DNA of 5,447 nt from positions 1-5,447 of the forward strand of contig CAMAQQ010000096.1 of the NCBI GenBank assembly GCA_945860575.1. The letters run 5' to 3'. Positions 1-4,505 of the stretch are shown here, in pieces. Both the position numbers and the translations under genes were made by a program. The stretch comes from Ferrithrix thermotolerans DSM 19514 (GTDB lineage: Bacteria > Actinomycetota > Acidimicrobiia > Acidimicrobiales > Ilumatobacteraceae). The notes beneath the pieces were generated by a model. That model did no database searches and was not told the DNA's origin. It was given only the letters and a program-made list of their open reading frames with translations. Each line of letters begins with the position of its first letter. Positions within the stretch are counted from its first letter, which is position 1.

Positions 1-696
1 TGCACGCATCGCTGCGATGCACTTAGCCGTTTCAGCCAAAGCACCAGACATCGTCACGACAATACAAACAGCAACTAGGTCGTTGCTGTTTTGAACTGCA
101 AGCCCAAATTCGTTGGCCGGCAAGTTTGCACCCAGATCACTGACCCTCCAGCCTTCACAACGAAGCAAATCTCCGACTATTGCAATTCCGAGCCCATGCA
201 GATCGCCCTCAGGTACACCAACAATTATCGTGCCACGGTCAACTCCACGGCGCGCAAACCTTGGAGTAATTTGACTGATCAAGCGAATAACTATTCTGCT
301 TGCACGGTGCTCAACGTAAATATCCATCTCACCGCGACACCATTTTTCACCAATTTGTAGGACTGCTGGCATCACAATGTCAATGTAAATTGAGCGAATA
401 TCTCTGCCACTACGCAAGGCCGACTCAAGAACTGCCAGCGCGCCGCGTTCATCTCCATCAATTAGTCGAGACTCAAAACGATTCACCCAGTCTGCGACAT
501 TGCGCCCACCATGTCGTGCTTTGCTCGGAGTTTTTTTACTTGATTTCTTGTTTGATTGAAACTCTTTTAAATCAGCACGACTAATTTGCCACGAGCGATT
601 AACTCGAACCGATGGCAACATCCCCTCACGGACATAACGATAAACAGTCATGTAATGAACATCAAGGGTCTCAGCAACTTCTTGCAGAGTTAACAT
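1..696 (-). CDS. CarH/LitR-like B12-binding transcriptional regulator, 5' part (runs off left edge)
   Basis: The reverse strand is open from an ATG at 696-694 to the window edge, giving 232 codons with no stop. Residues 1-46 form an excisionase/MerR-like helix-turn-helix (LTLQEVAETLDV, recognition helix around MTVYRYVREG, then a wing with RSWQISRADL). A basic linker of Lys, Ser and Arg follows at about 47-65. Residues about 66-148 look like the four-helix cobalamin cap, with W119, nine residues, then E129-H130: the W-x9-EH signature of CarH-type adenosylcobalamin photoreceptors. Residues from about 155 start a B12-binding Rossmann fold, with D165-x-H167-xx-G170 supplying the lower-ligand histidine. 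Known family members repress genes in the dark as AdoCbl-bound tetramers and release DNA in light. The residue after W119 is Cys120, where Thermus CarH has the upper-ligand His132. The target genes are not identifiable here. The family call is strong; light sensing is inferred. Confidence 0.88.
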   Translation of the reverse strand, partial: MLTLQEVAETLDVHYMTVYRYVREGMLPSVRVNRSWQISRADLKEFQSNKKSSKKTPSKARHGGRNVADWVNRFESRLIDGDERGALAVLESALRSGRDIRSIYIDIVMPAVLQIGEKWCRGEMDIYVEHRASRIVIRLISQITPRFARRGVDRGTIIVGVPEGDLHGLGIAIVGDLLRCEGWRVSDLGANLPANEFGLAVQNSNDLVAVCIVVTMSGALAETAKCIAAMRA

Positions 697-701
697 TGTT
701 G

Positions 702-713
702 AAGTCAAGACTT
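702..713. promoter_or_regulatory. Perfect 12-bp dyad just upstream of the B12 regulator start
   Basis: AAGTC-AA-GACTT is a perfect inverted repeat with 5-bp arms and a 2-bp centre, ending 5 bp before the regulator's ATG at 696. On the minus strand it lies between TACGAT (721-716), which fits a loose actinobacterial -10 pattern, and the start codon. It could be an autoregulatory operator, but a short AT-rich dyad can arise by chance. There is no clear Shine-Dalgarno sequence between it and the start codon. Confidence 0.3.
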
Positions 714-740
714 ATATCGTACTAAATCCACGAAAAAAGT

Positions 741-881
741 GCCTCACTTCGTGCGGCTAGTTAGTTGGCTAGTTTGTTGTCTAGTTAAATAGCGCCTTAC
801 TACGTGCGGCTAGCTTGTTGTCTAGTTAAATAGCGCCTTACTACGTGCGGCTAGCTTGCTTGAGCCTTACTGCGTGCGGCT
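741..881. repeat. 41-bp tandem repeat, two perfect copies with degenerate flanking copies
   Basis: Positions 774-814 and 815-855 are identical 41-bp copies, directly adjacent. Each ends with a 20-bp core of the form GCCTTACTACGTGCGGCTAG (794-813 and 835-854). A further core with two changes lies at 741-760, and one with a single change over 18 bp lies at 864-881, making four cores. The array fills most of the 154-bp gap upstream of the B12 regulator. It extends into the Nfu-like gene, supplying its TAG stop (853-851) and the bases that encode its Arg/Ser/Ala tail. The second and third cores are 41 bp apart and the spacing to the outer cores differs, so this is a recently duplicated tandem repeat, not a CRISPR. 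Function is unknown. Confidence 0.85.
755..790. repeat. Three 12-bp tandem units (GGCTAGTTnGTT type)
   Basis: The units are GGCTAGTTAGTT (755-766), GGCTAGTTTGTT (767-778) and the more diverged GTCTAGTTAAAT (779-790). The first two differ at one base. Unit length and the GCTAGTTA core match the array at the acyl-CoA dehydrogenase/rnhB junction (2693-2756), so the two arrays look related. This array lies in the gap between the B12 regulator and the Nfu-like gene and overlaps the start of the 41-bp repeat. No function is evident. Confidence 0.75.
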
Positions 882-1333
882 CTGCTCCGGGCTAGTAAAT
901 GTGGGGGGATCAACTTTTCGGCGGCGCTCAGTTCTGGCGCCGAGCCAGCACTACTTGCACTACTTGATGCGTCAACAGCTGCAGGCGCAACTTTGGCCAT
1001 GAGTTCTTCGATACTCGGCGGCTTCATGCCTGGCTTCCAGTATTGGTGCAAATCAGTGACAATCTGCGCCAAATCGCCATCGCGCGAACCAGGTGCAAGA
1101 TCAACCGTCACAATATTTGCAAACAAATGAACCCCAGTAACGACGCCACTGCTAAACAACCTTCGCGCCAATTCGGCAGCCGGACGCGGACCAATCGCCT
1201 GCGCTGCACTCGTGAATCTCTCGTGGCCTTGACCAGTCAGAGTTCGATTTAATTCGAACCGAATTCGACCCTGTACACCTGCCGCGGTTTGCTTGACATC
1301 TACTGGTTGACCCACCCGAGGCAGGCTAGTCAA
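851..1333 (-). CDS. Small protein with a NifU/Nfu N-terminal-like domain
   Basis: This encodes 160 aa from a TTG at 1333-1331. An in-frame TGA at 1339-1337 lies directly upstream, so only TTG, a CTG or a GTG seven codons in could start it. Residues about 20-80 resemble the Nfu N-terminal scaffold domain: GRIRFELNRTL, then FTSAAQA, then a segment read as A-x-x-LF-x-x-GV-x-x-V followed by NIVTVDL (73-79), the hydrophobic pattern of that fold. A conserved-looking QYWKPGMKPP follows at 97-106. There is no CxxC, so the cluster-binding C-terminal Nfu domain is absent. Residues 116-137 are a Ser/Ala-rich low-complexity linker. The final dozen residues (Arg, Ser, Ala, Lys, Gln) are encoded by a degenerate copy of the adjacent repeat. 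It is divergent from the acyl-CoA dehydrogenase. A role in Fe-S handling is only a suggestion from the fold. Confidence 0.72.
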   Translation of the reverse strand: MTSLPRVGQPVDVKQTAAGVQGRIRFELNRTLTGQGHERFTSAAQAIGPRPAAELARRLFSSGVVTGVHLFANIVTVDLAPGSRDGDLAQIVTDLHQYWKPGMKPPSIEELMAKVAPAAVDASSSASSAGSAPELSAAEKLIPPHLLARSRAARSKAQAS

Positions 1334-1349
1334 AACTCAGACACGGCGC

Positions 1350-1393
1350 ACGTTTTCTGCCGGTTTTCTACCAGTTTTCTGCGAGTTCTTACG
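1350..1393. promoter_or_regulatory. Three (possibly four) 11-bp direct repeats in a divergent intergenic region
   Basis: Consecutive 11-bp units on the plus strand are ACGTTTTCTGC (1350-1360), CGGTTTTCTAC (1361-1371) and CAGTTTTCTGC (1372-1382), all sharing GTTTTCT. GAGTTCTTACG (1383-1393) may be a decayed fourth unit. They sit in the 100-bp gap between the divergent starts at 1333 and 1434, so a bound protein could control either gene. A repeat of about one helical turn is typical of direct-repeat operators. Thermus CarH is known to bind three 11-bp direct repeats, and a CarH-like gene is nearby, but no evidence here shows that it binds this site. Confidence 0.5.
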
Positions 1394-1433
1394 CTTTCGC
1401 CAAATTGCCAAACCGCAACTACGGTTATACCCC

Positions 1434-2702
1434 ATGGCTATCTCTACTAACCAAACTATTGAGCAATTCACAGCTGACGCCCACAAGTTTCTTGCAGCCA
1501 ACGCCGAATCGCGCGAATCTCAAAAGGCATTCGTCTGGGGAGAAGGCTCTGACAATGTTTCGATGTTCGAAGAACGCAGCAAACAATCCGAAGACGAGTT
1601 AGTTGAGCGCGCGAAAAAATGGCGTCAGCAAAAATTTGATGCCGGCTTCGGCTGGATAACCGGCCCGACCCAATATGGCGGCGCCGGTCTGACCAACGAA
1701 TTTGAAAAGGCATATAACAAGGCCGAGTCGCAATACAAAGTTCCGAATCAATCAATATTTCAAATTGGATTAGGTATGGTTGCGCCAACAATTCTCGCGC
1801 ACGCCAGCGATGAGGCACGCGAAAAGTTTTTGCGGGCGATGTGGCGCGCAGATATTGTCGCGTGTCAATTATTTTCTGAGCCTGGTGCAGGTAGCGATCT
1901 TGCGTCACTGCAAACAAAAGCCGAACGCGATGGTGATGAATGGATTATCACTGGGCAAAAAGTTTGGACATCCGGCGCGCAATACAGCGACATCGGCGAA
2001 ATAATTTGTCGTACCGACCCGGGTTTGCCAAAACACAAAGGACTGACTGGTTTTATCGTCGATATGCACTCACCTGGCGTCGAGATTCGTCCGCTTCGCC
2101 AAATGACTGGTGGCGCAAGTTTCAACGAAGTGTTCTACAACGAAGTTCGCGTGCCCGACAGTTATCGTCTCGGCGAAGTCAATAATGGCTGGGGCGTTGC
2201 GCTGACAACTTTGATGAACGAGCGTGCATCAATTGGCACATCAAGTGGAGGAGAAGTTTCGGCGTTCACACGAATTCAAGCGATGGTCGAACACTTTGGC
2301 CTGACAAAAGACCCGATCGTGCGCGAAAAAATGGCTGACCTTTTCATTCGCACCAAAGTTGCCGGCTATAACAACCAACGAGCAATGGACAAAATTCGTG
2401 CTGGTCAAACACCTGGCCCTGAAATGTCAATCGCCAAAATGGCTTTGGTCGAAAACCAAAAGCGGATGAATGACTTCTTGTGCCTTGTCTTGGGCAGCAA
2501 GTTGCAAGCCGACACCGGCGAGTGGGGTACCTATTCGTGGAGTCAGTTTTTGCTTGGCGCACCTGGCATGCGAATTGCAGGCGGCTCAGATGAAGTGATG
2601 CGCAACATCGTCGGTGAGCGCGTGCTGGGTCTGCCAAAAGATACGGGTATCGATTCGAAATCTGCATTCCGTGACATCAAAGTCGGCACGCAAGCTAGTT
2701 AA
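1434..2702 (+). CDS. Acyl-CoA dehydrogenase family protein
   Basis: This encodes a 422-aa FAD flavoenzyme expected to oxidise an acyl-CoA to its 2,3-enoyl-CoA in fatty-acid, branched-chain or related catabolism, passing electrons to ETF in the cytoplasm. Full-length family architecture is visible: an N-terminal helical domain (about 1-138); the beta-domain signature CQLFSEPGAGSDLASL (144-159), with TGQKVWTSGAQYSDIG at 173-188; and a C-terminal helical domain ending in RIAGGSDEVMRNIVGERVLG (380-399). The medium-chain-type catalytic Glu, which precedes GT in the C-terminal motif, is replaced by Gly383. Glu263 in MNERASIG aligns with the isovaleryl-CoA-type position and is the likelier base. The substrate cannot be read from the sequence. 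The ATG at 1434 lacks a clear Shine-Dalgarno sequence. The stop TAA and last codons (QAS) lie in the CTAG-rich repeat shared with the convergent rnhB. Confidence 0.92.
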   Translation: MAISTNQTIEQFTADAHKFLAANAESRESQKAFVWGEGSDNVSMFEERSKQSEDELVERAKKWRQQKFDAGFGWITGPTQYGGAGLTNEFEKAYNKAESQYKVPNQSIFQIGLGMVAPTILAHASDEAREKFLRAMWRADIVACQLFSEPGAGSDLASLQTKAERDGDEWIITGQKVWTSGAQYSDIGEIICRTDPGLPKHKGLTGFIVDMHSPGVEIRPLRQMTGGASFNEVFYNEVRVPDSYRLGEVNNGWGVALTTLMNERASIGTSSGGEVSAFTRIQAMVEHFGLTKDPIVREKMADLFIRTKVAGYNNQRAMDKIRAGQTPGPEMSIAKMALVENQKRMNDFLCLVLGSKLQADTGEWGTYSWSQFLLGAPGMRIAGGSDEVMRNIVGERVLGLPKDTGIDSKSAFRDIKVGTQAS

Positions 2703-2756
2703 CGAGCTATCTAATTAGCTATCTAATTAGCTATCTCACTAGCTATCTAACTAGCC
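2693..2756. repeat. 12-bp tandem repeat array at a convergent gene junction
   Basis: Units are AGCTAGTTAACG (2693-2704, degenerate), AGCTATCTAATT (2705-2716 and 2717-2728, identical), AGCTATCTCACT (2729-2740) and AGCTATCTAACT (2741-2752), then AGCC. The array spans the whole 40-bp gap. It also supplies the stop codons and last codons of both the acyl-CoA dehydrogenase (TAA at 2700-2702) and rnhB (TAG at 2745-2743). GCTAGTTA at 2694-2701 and TAACTAGC at 2748-2755 are perfect 8-bp inverted arms flanking it, so the transcripts could pair weakly. It has no GC-rich stem plus U-tract, so I do not call it a standard terminator. Confidence 0.85.
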
Positions 2757-3432
2757 AGGGCACATAGTTGGGCATGAAGGCCCAAGATTTGCGATGGATT
2801 GCGCAAGGACCATAACCCTGCAGTGCCGTGCGATGCTTCGGGCATGGATAACCCTTGTTCGTATCAAAATGCCACTGCGGATAATCATTGGCTGACTCAC
2901 GCATCATTCGATCTCGTGTAACTTTTGCCAACACCGATGCGGCCGAAACAGAAACACAGCTGACATCGGCTTTTACTTCAAGCACGACTTTGCGCGCGTG
3001 CGGTGAAACAAAATCCCATCGGCCGTCAACTATTGCTACGTCAACTACAAAATCATTAGTCACCCCAAGACTTAATCCCAGCGCAGCAAAGCCGCGTGAA
3101 GTTGCCAATCGTTGCGCCGCGACCATGCCCAACACATCGCATTCAATTGCCGTTGCTAAACCTGTCGACCATTGAAAACATTTCGCTGCAACTTCATCAA
3201 ACATCGCTTCGCGCTTGGCTTCTAAAAGTTGTTTCGAGTCGCGCACACCACCAAGCGCAACCGCCGGCTGATCACAAAAAATAACTTCGTCGCTCAGCAT
3301 TGCGATGCCAATCACGAGCGGCCCAGCCCAACTACCTTTACCGACTTCGTCAATGCCGACAATTGTTCTCGCACCATTTTGGTGTAATGCACGTTCACGC
3401 GACGCATCGGGCCACGGCTTAATTTTTTTCAC
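2743..3432 (-). CDS. rnhB: Ribonuclease HII
   Basis: This encodes a 229-aa cytoplasmic endonuclease that nicks the RNA strand of RNA-DNA hybrids and starts removal of single ribonucleotides misincorporated in DNA. The active site is complete: D28-E29 in GIDEVGKGSWAGP, D136 in IVDGRWDF, and D156 in KAD ahead of the hallmark VSAASVLAKVTRDRMM (162-177). DSKQL is at 65-69. The junction-sensing tyrosine is Y195 in KGYPCPKH, and the C-terminal GPCAIHRKSWAF block is present. The usual GRG of the substrate-recognition loop reads GKG, a conservative change. Translation starts at GTG (3432-3430), because an in-frame TAG lies two codons upstream (3438-3436). It follows selD with a 14-nt gap and no strong Shine-Dalgarno, so it is probably co-transcribed and translationally coupled. 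The C-terminus (WLVR) lies in the junction repeat. Confidence 0.95.
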   Translation of the reverse strand: MKKIKPWPDASRERALHQNGARTIVGIDEVGKGSWAGPLVIGIAMLSDEVIFCDQPAVALGGVRDSKQLLEAKREAMFDEVAAKCFQWSTGLATAIECDVLGMVAAQRLATSRGFAALGLSLGVTNDFVVDVAIVDGRWDFVSPHARKVVLEVKADVSCVSVSAASVLAKVTRDRMMRESANDYPQWHFDTNKGYPCPKHRTALQGYGPCAIHRKSWAFMPNYVPWLVR

Positions 3433-3446
3433 TAGCTATTTTCACA

Positions 3447-4496
3447 TTAACGCAGCCGTACGCTCGCACTCGCCGCCGTGAACTCGCCAACTCGCCACCA
3501 CATTTTGTCTTGCAAAAGTTTCTCTGCGGCCTCAGGCGTTACGGCGGCGAGCAACCCACCACTGGTTTGCGGATCCATACATAATGCGACACCTGCATCA
3601 TCATCAAAGTTTTTATCATCTACGAAAAAGTGACCGTCTACATAGGTTCGATTGCGAGGGTCGCCACCCGTGCGCACACCGCGTTGCGCGGCTTCAAGTG
3701 CACCTGGATATGCGCGAAACGCCGATGAGTCAATCACCAACTGCACGCCCGAGCGTTGCGCCATCTCCCAGCCGTGACCTGCAAGCCCGTACCCAGTTAC
3801 ATCTGTAACACCGTGCACGGCGCCACCAAGATTTTGTAACTGCTCAGAGGCTTGACGATTCAATTGGCGCATGCCGGCAATCGCCACAAGTTTTTCGGCG
3901 TCGGCGCCAGCGGCAAGCGTCAATCCTGTGCCGAGTGGTTTAGAAAGCAACGCGACATCACCAGCCTTGGCGCCGGCTTTTCGAAATATTTTTTTAGGAT
4001 CAACAACTCCCTGCACTGCGAGCCCGAAGATCGGCTCTGGATTGCGAATCGTGTGACCGCCAGCCACTGAGCCACCAGCAAGTGCCACCACTCGCGCGGC
4101 GGCGGCAAAAATAGTTGAAATCGCCTCGCGCGGAAAGTGTTCGGGGAACGCCGCAATGTTTACGGCCATCACGACTCGACCACCCATTGCAAACACATCG
4201 CTACACGCGTTGGCCGCAGATATCGCACCAAAATCATCAGGGTCATCAACTAGCGGTGGAAAAAAATCTGTCGTGCTCACAAGCGCAACATCATCTGAAA
4301 CTTGATAAACCGCGGCATCGTCAAACGGCGCTAAGCCAACCAATAATGCTGGATCAATAGTTGAATTTACGTCGTTAGCAAGTTCAGTTATGAGATCTGT
4401 CAATAATGATGCACCCCATTTAGCCGCGCACCCGCCACATGAAGTCCACTCGGTTAATTTGAGCGGCACAGAAAACTGTGCACTTGCCGCGTTCAT
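3447..4496 (-). CDS. selD: Selenide, water dikinase (selenophosphate synthetase), cysteine form
   Basis: This encodes a 349-aa enzyme converting selenide and ATP to selenophosphate, AMP and phosphate; selenophosphate is the selenium donor for selenocysteine and 2-selenouridine. It spans the full AIR-synthase-type fold. The N-terminal catalytic loop is LTEWTSCGGCAAKWGA: Cys23 aligns with the catalytic Cys/Sec of the family and Lys26 with the essential lysine; Cys20 is an extra nearby thiol. Metal and ATP ligands are visible as D58-D59 (FDDAAV), D76 in STTDFF, and D99 in ANACSDVFAMGG. VAGGHTI (143-149), LSKPLGTG (183-190), GVTDVTGYGLAGHG (228-241) and DPQTSGGLL follow. It starts at ATG 4496, 9 nt after the upstream gene's stop, with a weak AGG overlapping that stop. 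No Sec machinery, selenoprotein or tRNA-Sec is visible here, so the selenophosphate user is unknown. Confidence 0.95.
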   Translation of the reverse strand: MNAASAQFSVPLKLTEWTSCGGCAAKWGASLLTDLITELANDVNSTIDPALLVGLAPFDDAAVYQVSDDVALVSTTDFFPPLVDDPDDFGAISAANACSDVFAMGGRVVMAVNIAAFPEHFPREAISTIFAAAARVVALAGGSVAGGHTIRNPEPIFGLAVQGVVDPKKIFRKAGAKAGDVALLSKPLGTGLTLAAGADAEKLVAIAGMRQLNRQASEQLQNLGGAVHGVTDVTGYGLAGHGWEMAQRSGVQLVIDSSAFRAYPGALEAAQRGVRTGGDPRNRTYVDGHFFVDDKNFDDDAGVALCMDPQTSGGLLAAVTPEAAEKLLQDKMWWRVGEFTAASASVRLR

Positions 4497-4505
4497 AGCA
4501 TCAGC

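Noticed and set aside
91..584. Two overlapping plus-strand open frames (89 and 94 codons)
   Set aside because: They lie opposite the B12 regulator, whose frame carries clear domain motifs; their translations show no recognisable domain.
741..881. Possible CRISPR array from the regularly repeated cores
   Set aside because: The two perfect copies are directly tandem, with identical sequence between cores rather than unique spacers, and no cas gene is nearby.
1242..1259. Inverted repeat GTTCGA-6 nt-TCGAAC as an operator or hairpin
   Set aside because: It lies inside the coding sequence of the Nfu-like gene over a conserved-looking segment (RFELNR) and is readily explained by codon choice.
1468..1917. 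A 149-codon minus-strand frame within the acyl-CoA dehydrogenase
   Set aside because: It is antisense to a gene with full family motifs, and its translation is Arg/Cys/Ser-rich with no recognisable pattern.
2693..2756. Standard intrinsic terminator at the convergent junction
   Set aside because: The inverted arms are only 8 bp and AT-rich, with a loop of over 40 nt and no T-tract; a repeat array is the better description.
3436..3449. ATG overlapping the selD stop (TAATG) as the start of rnhB
   Set aside because: That ATG is followed at once by TGA in its frame; the GTG at 3432 is the first usable start in the RNase HII frame.
4420..4440. Selenocysteine codon in the selD catalytic loop
   Set aside because: The catalytic position is an ordinary cysteine codon and there is no in-frame TGA in the gene.
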